Shown one piece after another: positions 21,101 to 30,514 of a stretch of DNA of 61,639 bases; the first letter of the stretch is position 1, and the number at the start of each line of letters is the position of its first letter. Made by a program: the position numbers and the translations under genes. The stretch covers positions 1 to 61,639 of the forward strand of contig CALMTC010000015.1 in the NCBI GenBank assembly GCA_937872535.1. The letters run 5' to 3'. Source of the DNA: an uncultured bacterium (GTDB taxonomy: Bacteria; Patescibacteriota; Gracilibacteria; Absconditabacterales; Absconditicoccaceae). Under the pieces are notes generated by a model. It did no database searches. It was not told the DNA's origin and saw only the letters and a list, made by a program, of their open reading frames with translations.

Positions 21101-21200
21101 AGATCTCGTCGAAACTAAAAAGAAAAAGATGGAAGAGGTGAAGCAGAAAATCGACAAAATATCTCTTGAAATAAGCAAACTCAAGATGCAAATGAAATAA
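18165..21200 (+). CDS. valS: valyl-tRNA synthetase
   Basis: A 1011-residue class I synthetase that charges tRNA-Val. [16 protein letters not shown] holds HIGH at 54-57; the editing domain spans roughly 190-390; [14 protein letters not shown] and the KMSKS loop (653-657), followed by K-G where Gly659 is TGA (20139-20141), complete the active site; the anticodon-binding domain and a C-terminal coiled coil (about 945-1011) close the protein. An insertion of roughly 120 residues (about 430-550) lies between the PVW region and the DVFDTWF motif. Eight or so TGAs break it in the standard code. Confidence 0.96.
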
Positions 21201-21229
21201 AAAAATTATATTCTGGTGACTATAAACAA

Positions 21230-21257
21230 GGCAAGACTAAAAATCTTGCTTTTTTTC
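21230..21257 (+). terminator. terminator after valS
   Basis: Stem GCAAGA / TCTTGC followed by seven T. Confidence 0.8.
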
Positions 21258-21285
21258 TTGACATTTTAAAAAATATACTTATCTA
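21258..21285 (+). promoter_or_regulatory. sigma70-type promoter
   Basis: TTGACA, 16-bp spacer, TATCTA, ahead of the gene at 21314. It starts right at the T-run of the valS terminator. Confidence 0.55.
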
Positions 21286-21313
21286 CCAGATGTAAAAAAA
21301 AGAAAAAAATTAT

Positions 21314-22099
21314 ATGAAAAATCAAAAACAATCCGCAGCGACGATCTTTATGATTGTTATCGTGTTTACTTGTATGATCTCTTCTGTTTTTGGTCAGACC
21401 CAGGCAGAATTTGACAGTCTCTTCTCCAAGCAGAAGAGCGTGGTAAATGGGATGGCAGGTTCTTTGGATGAGAAAAACAAAATTCTCAAAAAAGATGCAG
21501 AAAGGCTGCTCGAAGAGAAAAAAAAAGCTGAGCACGAAAGAGCTCAAAAAGAACTCGAAGAGAAAGACTTTGCAATTCAGTACGAGTTGCAAAAATCAAA
21601 ACAAAGAAAACTCGAAAGAGATTCCAAGTTTCTCTTAGATGCCATTGATACGCTTGCATTTGATGTCGAGTTGTTATCACAGGGTATCAATTCCGTGATT
21701 ACTACCGGAACATCAAAAAAAGTCGAACTTGATCAAAAGATCAAGCAACAATCTAAAGACTTTGTATCGATCTCTAAAATTATTGTAGAGAAAGTGCTCA
21801 AAGTACATCCTACGCCCCAAGCAACACCAGGTGATTCTACCGATTTGCAACAGCAATTAGCTGTCGTTTCATTCAGCTCGCCTGAATACAATAAAATGTT
21901 GACTGACCTCAAAGTCAGTAATAAATTATTGGAAGACCATATAGTCTTTTTGACTGGCTTGAAGGCTGGTATGCAAGGACAAGTCACTGATCTCCAGAAC
22001 TTCGTAGACAATCAACTAGCTCATTATCAGAGCTACTTTGTCTCTCTGAAGGCCCAGATTAAAAGTGGCGGCAAGATAAAACGCCCCACTTCAAAGTAA
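21314..22099 (+). CDS. secreted coiled-coil protein
   Basis: A 261-residue protein with a signal peptide (hydrophobic 8-25, cleavage likely after VFG before QTQ) and a long charged coiled coil (about 45-105, rich in KKAEHERAQKELEEK-type heptads), then a helical domain. No function assigned. The Q just after the cleavage site resembles exported proteins of Bacteroidota. No TGA codon; own promoter and terminator; A-rich leader. Possibly acquired. Confidence 0.65.
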   Translation: MKNQKQSAATIFMIVIVFTCMISSVFGQTQAEFDSLFSKQKSVVNGMAGSLDEKNKILKKDAERLLEEKKKAEHERAQKELEEKDFAIQYELQKSKQRKLERDSKFLLDAIDTLAFDVELLSQGINSVITTGTSKKVELDQKIKQQSKDFVSISKIIVEKVLKVHPTPQATPGDSTDLQQQLAVVSFSSPEYNKMLTDLKVSNKLLEDHIVFLTGLKAGMQGQVTDLQNFVDNQLAHYQSYFVSLKAQIKSGGKIKRPTSK

Positions 22100-22114
22100 C
22101 TATACTTAACTTAT

Positions 22115-22149
22115 TTCCCCTCTTGATTTAGGAGGGGATTTTTTTTAAC
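22115..22149 (+). terminator. terminator
   Basis: Stem CCCCTC / GAGGGG around TTGATTTAG with a long T-run. Confidence 0.85.
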
Positions 22150-22168
22150 ACATAAAAACCCCAGAAAA

Positions 22169-22526
22169 AAAGATGAGCATTTATTTTTTAAGAGAAGCGA
22201 AGAAAAATAATGATGCGACCTTTCACATTGGATGGAAAGATGAGCATTTATTTTTTAAGAGAAGCGAAGAAAAATAATGATGCGACCTTTCACATTGGAT
22301 GGAAAGATGAGCATTTATTTTTTAAGAGAAGCGAAGAAAAATAATGATGCGACCTTTCACATTGGATGGAAAGATGAGCATTTATTTTTTAAGAGAAGCG
22401 AAGAAAAATAATGATGCGACCTTTCACATTGGATGGAAAGATGAGCATTTATTTTTTTAAGAGAAGCGAAGAAAAAATAAGTGGAGTTTATCCCGATTCA
22501 TATCGGGGACCTTTCACATTGGATGG
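22169..22526. repeat. 67-bp tandem repeat array, five units
   Basis: Four identical 67-bp units begin at 22169, 22236, 22303 and 22370. The fifth (22437-22526) differs: extra A/T residues and a 3' part replaced by a stretch with the palindrome ATCCCGAT / ATCGGGG. Each unit holds two hairpins, TTATTTTTT / AAAAATAA around AAGAGAAGCG, and CTTTC..CAT / ATG..GAAAG. No coding frame is evident. The rest of the 22100-22602 gap holds the upstream terminator and a short hairpin (TGTGCC / GGCACA, 22577-22597) just before the next ATG. Confidence 0.9.
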
Positions 22527-22602
22527 AAAGTTTGTAGTGATTTTTTATTGTTTTTTTCAAAAAAATGAATAGAAAAATGTGCCAAAATAACGGCACAAAA
22601 AA

Positions 22603-22827
22603 ATGAGACAGTATAAAAGACCATCAGAGAAAAAAAAATTCCATGCAGAGATGGCTGAAGGAGAAAAGATTTTTCAAGAATCTAAAGAAAAAATAAAAAG
22701 AGATCTGGAAAAACTAAAAAAACATCGCGAAGAAAATGTCTTCTTACGAGAAAATAAAATGATTCTCCAAAAAAAGTTACAAGAAGAACTAAGAAAAATA
22801 TTTGGCTGCTATCTAAAAGCTAGATAA
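22603..22827 (+). CDS. small coiled-coil protein, 74 aa
   Basis: Not recognised. An almost wholly helical, Lys/Glu-rich protein (KRPSEKKKF... EKIKRDLEKLKKHREEN...) with no signal peptide or membrane segment and no TGA. It starts 6 bp after a hairpin with arms TGTGCC / GGCACA, which could cover the ribosome binding site, and is followed by a terminator, so it is a separate small transcription unit next to the tandem array. Confidence 0.55.
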   Translation: MRQYKRPSEKKKFHAEMAEGEKIFQESKEKIKRDLEKLKKHREENVFLRENKMILQKKLQEELRKIFGCYLKAR

Positions 22828-22836
22828 ATTTCAAAA

Positions 22837-22870
22837 AAACACTCCGATTTTAGTCGAGAGTGTTTTTCTT
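22837..22870 (+). terminator. terminator
   Basis: Stem AACACTC / GAGTGTT with T-run, bidirectional in character because the convergent gene ends at 22877. Confidence 0.75.
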
Positions 22871-22876
22871 TAAAGC

Positions 22877-23305
22877 TTAAGCTATATCGTGTTCCTTCGA
22901 AATTTTTAAGAAGTAAGGGAAGTGAGTCAAGAAGAGGATCATAAAGAGACCTCACCAGACAAATCCAGAGATCAAGTCTTGTTTGAGCTGATAATCTCTC
23001 GTAGCCAAAATATCAGGGATAAGTTTATCTTTACAAGCTTTGATTTCTTCATCAGTTTTCGCTTTAGGTAGTTCTCCTTCTTTCAATGGAGCTTGATTTG
23101 GGCGATAGTAAGGATCAGCACACTGCTTGATTTCTCGTGAACCATTTCCACCAATCAGATATTCCTGATCTGAGATAATCATATTCAAGAAAAGTTGATA
23201 CAGACCAACTCCAAAACCAACGACCAAACCAACGACACCAACCACAGAAACAATTGCAAAATAGAGCTTGATAAGCGAAAAAGTCGAACGAGATTGTTTT
23301 TCCAT
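22877..23305 (-). CDS. small integral membrane protein, 142 aa
   Basis: A protein with membrane segments at about 12-35 (LYFAIVSVVGVVGLVVGFGV) and at the C-terminus (GGLFMILFLTHFPYFL), joined by a loop with CADPYYRPNQ and KACKDK that has two cysteines. The TGA at 22952-22954 lies in the second segment. It resembles small CPR membrane proteins (DUF5671-like) but I cannot assign a function. It lies 29 bp downstream of tig and is probably cotranscribed. Confidence 0.6.
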
Positions 23306-23334
23306 CAAAAAAATATGAAAAAATAAAAAAGGGA

Positions 23335-24603
23335 TTATTCTGCTTTTTTAGCCACAGTTTTTTTTGGAGCTTTAGCTGGTTTCTTTTCAGTTTCAGCTGT
23401 TGTATCAGCTCCTCAGACAAGTTTTTCGTACAGTTTTTTCTCAGCATCGAGTGGTTTATCCCAGTGAATATGATCGATCTTATGAGATTCGAGAATATGT
23501 TTAAAGACGAAAAACTTCTGCAAACTTTCTTGAGCACTTGCTTTCATATCTTCGACCATTTTTTTAGTCTCTTCTTCTCAGATCTTTTCAAGATAGGCTT
23601 TCATACCTTGTTCTCCTCACATTCTTTGAGCCATGTTTTGCATTCTCGACTTAAATTCTTCGTCGATGAGAGTGCGAGGTATCGAGACAGAGAGCGAATT
23701 TTTAGCATCTTTTACGAGGTCTTCGACATTTTTAGCAAGTTCATCTTCGTATTTTTGAGTTTTGAGCACTTCAGTAATTTTTTCTCTAAGATCTTTTTCT
23801 GTCTTGATATCAGCATTTCAGAAAAATTTCATAAGCGTCTCTGTGTCGTCAAATTTCGGCAAAATCTGCTCTTGGATAGAAACGATTTCATAAGAAATTT
23901 TTCCAGCTTTTTTATCTTTTACTTTTGAGTGAAATTGAGCAGGAAGTTTTTTTTCATCGTAAGAAAGTTCTCCTTTATCTGACATTTTCTGCCCCAAAAA
24001 CTGCTTTTTGATACCAGTAAATTCTGCAAAATCTTCCTTTCCAATAAACGCACTTCCTTTATCCAATAAACCTCCATCCACATCAAAAGTTGCAAATCTG
24101 ACTTTTGTTATAGTTCATTCAGTAATCTCATCGACATTTTTGTACTCGGCGTACTGTCTTTTCAAAACATCAAGAGCCTGATCGATATCTTGTTCAGTTA
24201 CCAGAGTTTCAATTTTTTTAAGAGTAAGTTTTTCTCGTTTTTTATCAGATTCTTCTATTTCAGGATAAACATCAAGAGAAAATGAAACTTCGAGACCGCC
24301 ATCAGCTTCTTTTTCATTGAGATCATAAGGCTGTCCAATAAATTTTACATCTGGATTTTCGTTAATAAGTTTCTTGAGAACTCAGTTCACCACTTCCTCA
24401 ATCAATCCGATATGAAGATATTGAGGCTGAACTTGTTCCTTGACGATATGAAGAGGCACATGGCCTTTTCTAAATCCAGGCAAAGAAATATCTTTTGCAT
24501 AGTGGTTGATAACATTAGTTTTCATAGCCTCTAGCTCCTGAGCCGGAGTAGTAGAAACGATTTGGTAATGAGCTGATTTGCTCTTGGTAAGTGTGTACTT
24601 CAT
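23335..24603 (-). CDS. tig: trigger factor
   Basis: A 422-residue ribosome-associated chaperone. The N-terminal ribosome-binding signature ISLPGFRKGHVPLHIVKEQ is present (about 40-58); the PPIase-like middle is reduced; the C-terminal arm (SIPRTLIDEEFKSRMQNMAQRM) is helical, and the tail is Lys/Ala-rich (KKPAKAPKKTVAKKAE). TGAs interrupt the standard-code frame, for example EEVVN-G and QRMG. Trigger factor binds nascent chains at the ribosome exit. Confidence 0.9.
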
Positions 24604-25188
24604 AGTCTTTTTCAATCAGATAAAATCAATCAATCAGCTGACTATACTTTTTCAGCTTTTCAATGCAATACGAGAGATTTTTTATGAGAAAAACAATATT
24701 CTCTTTATTTACAAAAACTAATTTTCTGGAAAACTGATCACTTTCAGTGTGTTCGTGATCCCGATAAGAAATATCAATAAATTCGATCGGGATAAACTCG
24801 AGCTTCGCTGAATCTAAATATCATCGCCAACGCCCCGCAGTACTGCGGGGTCTGAGGTCCAACTTCGTGGTAGAAGAAGACGAGCGAGACGATCCTTTGA
24901 TGGTGAGTCGGTAGAACCAAGGAAAAACAGAGTGAGTAGTCAAGGAGTAAGGAGGAGAGTAAAGACGAGATTTTGCGGTGGAGAGGGGTTTTTGAGTTTT
25001 TTCACTTTCAAATTGTTTGTGATCCCGTGAAGATTTTTAGATTGAATCGTAACGGGATTTACCTGGTAGAAAAAAAGTAATGCCCGTCCGGCAAGGACAA
25101 AATAAGGGAAAGATTTTTGAAAAAAAAGCCTGTCTGCGGTAGACAGGGGTTTAAAAAAATATTATTATGTTCGGTTTACAATATTTCC
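24604..25188. other. gene-poor region with palindromes and an Arg-rich open block
   Basis: No conserved gene is seen. The region holds a hairpin with arms ATCCCGAT / ATCGGGAT (24758-24793), a perfect 18-bp palindrome CCCCGCAG-TACTGCGGGG (24833-24850), a purine-rich, GC-richer block (24851-25010) open in plus frame and rich in Arg (GRRRRARRSF), a second hairpin ATCCCGT / ACGGGAT (near 25023-25060) and a CTGTC / GACAG palindrome (25130-25147). The block looks like a dispersed repeat or structured RNA rather than a gene. Confidence 0.5.
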
Positions 25189-26043
25189 CTACTTCTGAAA
25201 ACTAGACTCGATGCTGGTAAACGAGCTATTCAGCTCATGAGCATCGCTAGCTCCGAGTTTTGTCTTGACGAAAAGTACCAAACGAACAGTTTCGAGCATT
25301 TTAGCAATATCTCATCTGGTAATTGGCTTATCGAGCTTAGTTGTATCGTTTCAAGCTAATCATTTCAAGACTCCCATTTTTTGAGCCAAGAGAAAATAAT
25401 TTTTTGCTCGGTGTCCATCAGTCTGTTCTGACTCATAGCCATTGATCAATCTCATCAGTACGGCGATTGCTTCAGCATTTGTTATCGACTTAGTCGGCAA
25501 AAAAGCTCCCTGAGTTCCTTTAAAAAGTCCTAGTTGACAAGATTGTATCATGACAGCTTTGAGATCAGCATGTCCTTCATCCAGATCGCTAAAAGTAGTA
25601 CAGCCAGCCTTGTTTACATCAGGCATTTTCCCGAGCACAAAGTTTGCCAATCTCGAGAAAAAAGCTGCCGCCTCATCTCTTCTGAGAGAATTGTTAGCCA
25701 TAAAACTAGCTTCTGTGCTATATTTTGTCAGACCCTGATTGAACAAATAGTCTACAGCTTGCTGCGTATCCGCCAAAACTATACCACCAGCCACTCTCTG
25801 AGTAAATTGGCTATCTGTCAGTCTCAGCTTATTCGCCGTCTGATCAAAAACAAAAAGATCTTGCACAGCACCAGAAGCACTCACCGTCGCATCTTGCTCA
25901 TCGACAGCCTGCTGAATTAGCTGAATCAGTTCATTTGCAAAAGCTTCAATCTCAGCGTCTCCGCTGCTACTCTGAGCCACTGTCACACCAAAAAACCCAC
26001 TCACCATAGCCAAAAAAATCCCAAAACCATACAATTTTTTCAT
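25189..26043 (-). CDS. S-layer homology (SLH) domain protein
   Basis: A 284-residue exported protein. Signal peptide MKKLYGFGIFLAMVSG with cleavage likely near VAQ; then a variable region and three SLH-like units: MANNSLRRDEAAAFFSRLANF, LPTKSITNAEAIAVLMRLING and LDKPITRGDIAKMLETV. SLH domains anchor proteins to cell-wall glycopolymers. The last unit lies after a TGA (25360-25362), so the standard code truncates the protein. The ATG at 26043 was chosen over a TTG 6 bp upstream. Confidence 0.82.
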
Positions 26044-26121
26044 CCTCAAAAAAATAATACTAAAAAATTTTTATTCTGCTGATTCTATAATTTCTCACCC
26101 TCTATTGCAACACAAATTTAT

Positions 26122-26342
26122 ACTCGACCACCATGAAAATTTGTAATTTGAATGGATGTGAGAGTATATACCGATGATTTTAGATATTTTAGATTCAAGA
26201 GAAACGAAGAAGGTAAATTGGATCAGCAATAAAATCAGTAAGAGATTTTATGGTAGATTCAATTATATGCATCTAACAAACTAGTATTTTCAGGAGTTTC
26301 TTTAGAGATCTAGTGTAAAATTTTCTAAAACATATCGGTATT
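26122..26342. repeat. structured intergenic repeat, copy 1
   Basis: About 220 bp starting CTCGACCACCATGA and ending ATATCGGTAT. It shares with copies at 30515 and 39211 a first hairpin (CCAT...ATGG), an internal ATACCGAT that can pair with the terminal ATCGGTAT, the block TTTAGATTC-AGAGAAACGA, and a long hairpin AATTGGATC..ATAAAATC / GATTTTAT..GATTCAATT. Confidence 0.75.
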
Positions 26343-26429
26343 TCAGAGAAAAAAATATTCTTAGATTTTTAAATAAGGGGTTACAACCGCTTGTTATAGA
26401 GCCAGGAAATATATTTTTTTCATAAAAAA

Positions 26430-26455
26430 ACTGAGATGCTTTGCAGTATCTCAGT
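26430..26455 (-). terminator. terminator (minus strand)
   Basis: Stem ACTGAGAT / ATCTCAGT followed on the minus strand by seven T. Confidence 0.75.
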
Positions 26456-26599
26456 CTTTCTGGAGTCCTAACTAATGACAAACAGCCTTTGAAACTATGT
26501 TAACGATTTTAATAACTCAAGGTAAAAGAGTTTTGTCTCACAGTGTCGCTCTCCTAAACTGCGCTGATTAAGAAAGAAAAACTGAGTTTTTTTAATCAC

Positions 26600-26845
26600 T
26601 TACCGAGTGTTTTTTCGCCATACTTTTTCATCAAAGCAATCCGTTCAGCAGATCTTCATAAAGCGAACCTTAAAGCCAGTAATTCCACCACCAACATTCC
26701 GGATATTGATAGTAAACGACCAACCCAAAGACCCATTTCACTCAGAACCACAGCCGATAATCGTTTTGACAATTCAGTATATGCAATTGGACATCACAGC
26801 AAGCAATCAAAAAGAGATAATTGCTCCAAACCAAAAGCTACCCAA
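26600..26845 (-). CDS. small Gly-rich protein with N-terminal membrane segment (tentative)
   Basis: A frame of 81 residues with TGA = Gly: a hydrophobic N-terminus (SFWFGAIISFGLLAVM) followed by GSEGNGSLGWSFTINIRNVGG and KVRFMKICGTDCFDEKVW. It has a very good promoter (26881-26908, minus) but no ATG close to it; I used a TTG at 26845, and the ATG at 26794 would give 64 residues. It could also be part of a non-coding transcript ending at the terminator 26430. Confidence 0.4.
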
Positions 26846-26880
26846 ATCGCTTGTCCAAAATACTATTCATCAACGCAGAA

Positions 26881-26908
26881 ATTATAAATAAAAAAATGAA
26901 TTTGTCAA
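26881..26908 (-). promoter_or_regulatory. consensus sigma70-type promoter (minus)
   Basis: TTGACA, 16-bp spacer, TATAAT read on the minus strand: the closest match to consensus in the window. Confidence 0.7.
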
Positions 26909-27041
26909 ATTTTTGATAATTTTTTTCAAAAAATGGGTGAGAATGAGAAAATATCTGGGTAGTTTTTTTGCCATTTTTTGAAAAAAATACTAATCTTACT
27001 CAAACCAAGAAAATTTATTTCTCTGAATCCCCAAAAAAATA

Positions 27042-28448
27042 ATGAGAAAACAAGCAATGAATTGAAGTTTTACTTTGCTCGTTATGAGATTGATGGTCTC
27101 AGCAATCGTCTTTTTGATTGTGCGACTCCAATGGTCTGCCGGACCAGATTTTTTGCTTTCTCAGTGACAGAAGCTAGTGAATTTATGAGTAATGCCAGGA
27201 GATCCAGTACTTTTAGGGCAGCTAAGTATTCGAGTGATGGGCGGTGCTACGCTCTTTTTTGCCCTTTGATTTCTAACGATCCCAGTTTCTCTCATTCTTT
27301 TCGGTGCAATTTTAGTTGATATGCTTGTCGTTGCAGTAAGTGGTAAAACACTTTCTCTCGAAATGCTGATAGAAAATCACCTCCACCTTTACCTTTTCCA
27401 GGCTATCTTCATCAGCTATGTTTTAGGAGGGGCTGGATCTTACAGCATCGATGGACGACTTTTTGCTCCTTCAGAACCAGAAAAAAATGATGAACCATTA
27501 TCAGAACCGCAAAAAAATTCTGAAAATAATATGCTGGTAACTGAAAACATCCAACCACAGGAAACTAACTTTTCTGAAACTTTTGAAAAAAATGATGAAC
27601 CATCTGAAATAATCAAAAATAATAATCTGGTAACTGCTGAGGATTTGATATCACCAGAAAAAAATAGTGAAGAAAAAAATATTGAAACACCAATAATTTC
27701 AGCTCAGCAGGAGGAGATCAGTGAACCTCAAAGGGAAGAATTTTTTGAGCCAAAAGATGAGCCTGTCGCACCAGCTTGAGATCTTTTTAGAACTCCAGCA
27801 CCATCTAGTTTTGTTGAAACAGTTCCTCAGACTTCGCAGGAATCTTGAGAGAGAGATAGCTCAGAAGAAATACTCTCAGAAAAAGATTTTTCAGCCCCGA
27901 TTTCGATGGAAGAGCTAGAAAATACTGAGCCTATGAGTATCGTTTCTGAGACGGAAGAAGTAATCCCAGAAGTTGAGGCGATCCCAGAGCAAGCAGTTGA
28001 AGAAAAACCAGAACCAATAGTTGAACCAGAAAAGATTCCAGAACCAGTTATCGAAATCGAAACACCAGCTAAGCCAGCTCCAGAGAAGATTTCTCCAGCT
28101 TCATCTGAAGAAGTGTTTGTCTCAGCTGCCGCTCAAAAAATCATAGAAGAAAACGAGAAAATTCAGAAAAAAATCCAAGAGCAAAACCAGCTCATTAAAC
28201 AAGAAGCTCAAAAATTGGATAAATTTCTAGAACAGCCAGCTCTAAAATCAGAAGAAAAAATACTCATAGAAAAGCCACTTATTTTGACAAAACCAGCACC
28301 TCAGAAGGAACTACCAGTTTCAGAAAAAGTTTCTCCAGCTCCACATTCTGAACAGAAAAAACACTTCAAGAGTGACATCTCCAAACCTTGAAATTCTAAA
28401 GCTTCCTCTCCACAGAAATTTTCTCTCAAACCACCAAAAACAAGCTAA
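27042..28448 (+). CDS. DoxX-like membrane protein with long Pro/Glu-rich tail
   Basis: A 468-residue protein. Residues 1-145 contain about four membrane segments and end GGAGSYSIDGRLF, the DoxX-family signature (GAGxxSLD). The remaining 320 residues are low-complexity and acidic, rich in Glu, Pro and Lys (EEKPEPIVEPEKIPEPV), with a coiled-coil stretch IIEENEKIQKKIQEQNQLIK and a basic C-terminus. DoxX proteins are linked to redox and quinone chemistry. The tail may be a linker or scaffold. Fragmented in the standard code by seven TGAs. Confidence 0.72.
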
Positions 28449-28451
28449 TCA

Positions 28452-28481
28452 GAAAACACGCTACGGCGTGTTTTTTTTCTT
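28452..28481 (+). terminator. terminator
   Basis: Stem AACACGC / GCGTGTT around TACG with eight T. The same stem recurs at 30249-30274. Confidence 0.85.
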
Positions 28482-28484
28482 CGT

Positions 28485-28545
28485 TCCCTGAGCTTGTCGA
28501 AGGGATCATTTGTCTACTGCAGGCAGGTTTACCAATATCAGTTGG
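28485..28545. repeat. REP-like cluster
   Basis: TCCCTGAG...GTCGAAGGGA palindrome at 28485-28505, followed by a CTGCAGGCAG element and the string TTTACCAATATCAGTTGGCT, a relative of the insert in the copy at 48674. Confidence 0.65.
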
Positions 28546-28598
28546 CTTCGTCGTACTTCCTCTGCACGATCAGTTTTTAACTTTTTCTGAGTAAAAAA

Positions 28599-28626
28599 TT
28601 GACAAAATAGGGAAAAAAGATATAAC
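28599..28626 (+). promoter_or_regulatory. sigma70-type promoter
   Basis: TTGACA, 16-bp spacer, TATAAC, about 52 bp before the ATG at 28679. Confidence 0.65.
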
Positions 28627-28678
28627 TATAAAAGTGTTTTGGAATCTGTTCCACCTTTTTATTATTTATATCTCCCAG

Positions 28679-30226
28679 ATGGAAAATAAATCGAATACTA
28701 ATGAAAATCTTGCGCTCAATAATGCAAAAAATGTAAAAGAGTACATAAAGTCAGTAGGTATAAATGCTTCTGATCAGCTTATGAAAACACTGGATATTTT
28801 TACACACACAGAAGAAAGCGAAGTAAACCAAGAAATAAAAGCTATAAAAAAATATCAGCCTGAAGTGTATGAAGAATATTTGAATATTCTAAGAGAAAAG
28901 AAGAAAAAAGAATATCAAGAAAATAAAACTACAGAAAATGAAGTTACAGTGGAAAAGAATAACATTCAACCAGAAAATGAATTTATAGAAAAATATAAGA
29001 GAGATAAGAAAATAGCAACATTGCTCAATGAACAGTATTATAATTCTCCAGTTGGAGGTTTTTGATGATGATTTAATAGTTTTTATGACGAGGGAGATAC
29101 AATATTTGCTAAAAGGAATTGGGATTCAAAAATATATAAATTTGATGGAGAAAATCTCATAGATCTATGAAAAGAATACTACATCATAGAAAAATGTTGA
29201 GATTTTTATCTATGAGTTCAAGTTCAAACAAATAATAATGGTCGGTTGATCGAGTGATCTCGTGCTGATACTGTTTTAGATAAACAAGGAAATGAAATTA
29301 AGAAATTAAAAGGACCTCTTTGGTATTATGACTCTCTCAAAATCTATAGGGAAACATATGAAGAAAATAAGAGACAAATACATTCATACTATGATGAAAA
29401 TATGAATTTAGTTACTGAAAAAATACCTTCAGACAACCATTTACAGGTTTTTAGGGACTGAAAAGGCCTGTTTGTAAATAGAAAAAATCAACGATTTGTG
29501 ATCGAAAAAGGACAGTCATGGAACGAAAAATATCTTTCTGATACTGAGCTAGAAAATGAAGCTATATACCAAGAATACCAAAAAAATGAACAGGATAAAA
29601 GACTGGAAGCAGAAAAAGAACAAAAATCAAAAGAAGGAGTTCCATTGAATTTTAGTATAGAATTTAATGAACCAAATCAACGAAGCGTAAAAAATATAAA
29701 AGATAAATCATGAAATAGTATATTTTCTGCTGATGAAAAATATAAATATGAAGTAAAATATCCTTTCTTTCTTAGTGGTGAAGCTGCTATAAATAGGCAG
29801 AAAGAAAATATAAATAAATGAATTTTTGTTTTAAGCTGATATGAGAATGATAAAGCAGCAAAGAGTATTTTTATCAATGCCAATACTGCTTTAGTTATGG
29901 AGTTTGAGTGATCTTATTCACCATTTATAAAGGGTAAAATACTCCAGCATTTTATCAATTGATCTGAAGCTGAAATATTTTCTCTGGAGTGAGAAAAAAT
30001 AGGAAAACAGAATAGGGATGACCATAGGGATAATGAACACTATTACCTCAGAATAACAAACGATAATGGTAAAAAACAATTAATCGAGAATGAATCGTGA
30101 AAACTTCTTCCACAGGAGTTCGATGAACAACTCAAACAATATAACTATGGTGATAAAGAAATAGTTATTGTTAAAAATAATTGAGAAATTTATTCTATAG
30201 AAATAAGCAAGTCTAGCTCAGAGTAA
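28679..30226 (+). CDS. WG-repeat-like protein, 515 aa, with triple TGA
   Basis: A large, charged, soluble protein. The N-terminal 120 residues are helical; beyond is a run of beta-type units such as YKFDGENLIDLGKEYYII, CGDFYLGVQV, DKQGNEIKKLKG and KGLFVNRKNQRFVIEKG, spaced like WG (KWG) repeats, which are seen in surface or secreted beta-propeller-like proteins. No signal peptide is visible. At 29064-29072 three TGA codons follow each other (VGGF-GGG-FNS). Dozens of TGAs make it invisible in the standard code beyond residue 128. Own promoter and terminator. Confidence 0.65.
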
Positions 30227-30248
30227 GAAAAAACAATTATTTGAACCA

Positions 30249-30274
30249 AAAAACACGCTACGGCGTGTTTTTTG
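30249..30274 (+). terminator. terminator
   Basis: Stem AACACGC / GCGTGTT around TACG with T-run. Confidence 0.85.
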
Positions 30275-30322
30275 TAACAAGGGGTTGCAACCCCCTTGTC
30301 TGAAGTTGAGAAGAAATATTTA

Positions 30323-30345
30323 TAGAGACGCAATTTATTGCGTCT
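30323..30345. repeat. RAYT-type REP palindrome
   Basis: AGAGACGCAA / TTGCGTCT with a TTTA centre, same stem as the palindrome in the RAYT gene. Confidence 0.7.
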
Positions 30346-30514
30346 TTATTTTCTGTAGGGATACAATTTTTTGTATCCATAGTTCATGTGAGAAAAAAGA
30401 AATGCCACCCGGCGAAGGATGAAGAAATATTTTCAGCAATAACCAGAATGAAAATTTTTCAAGAAAAAATATTCTTTTGTTTGCAATCAGTAATCAGTTT
30501 ACTATGATCTCGTA

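Larger units (their letters stand above)
26044..26599. other. intergenic region with structured repeat and terminator
   Basis: Contains copy 1 of the structured repeat (26122-26342), a palindrome-like AAGGGGTTACAACCGCTTG at 26376-26394, and a hairpin terminator at 26430-26455. No coding sequence recognised. Confidence 0.6.

Noticed and set aside
22169-22526. CRISPR array
   Set aside because: Whole 67-bp units are identical; there are no variable spacers and no cas genes nearby.
24851-25010. RNase P RNA, tmRNA or SRP RNA in the gene-poor region
   Set aside because: None of the conserved elements of these RNAs could be found in the block.
26430-26875. tmRNA
   Set aside because: No tRNA-like ends, tag reading frame or 3' CCA-adjacent T arm is visible.
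26607-26891. 94-residue plus-strand ORF between the SLH and DoxX genes
   Set aside because: It overlaps a minus-strand frame with a consensus promoter and terminator and shows no motif.
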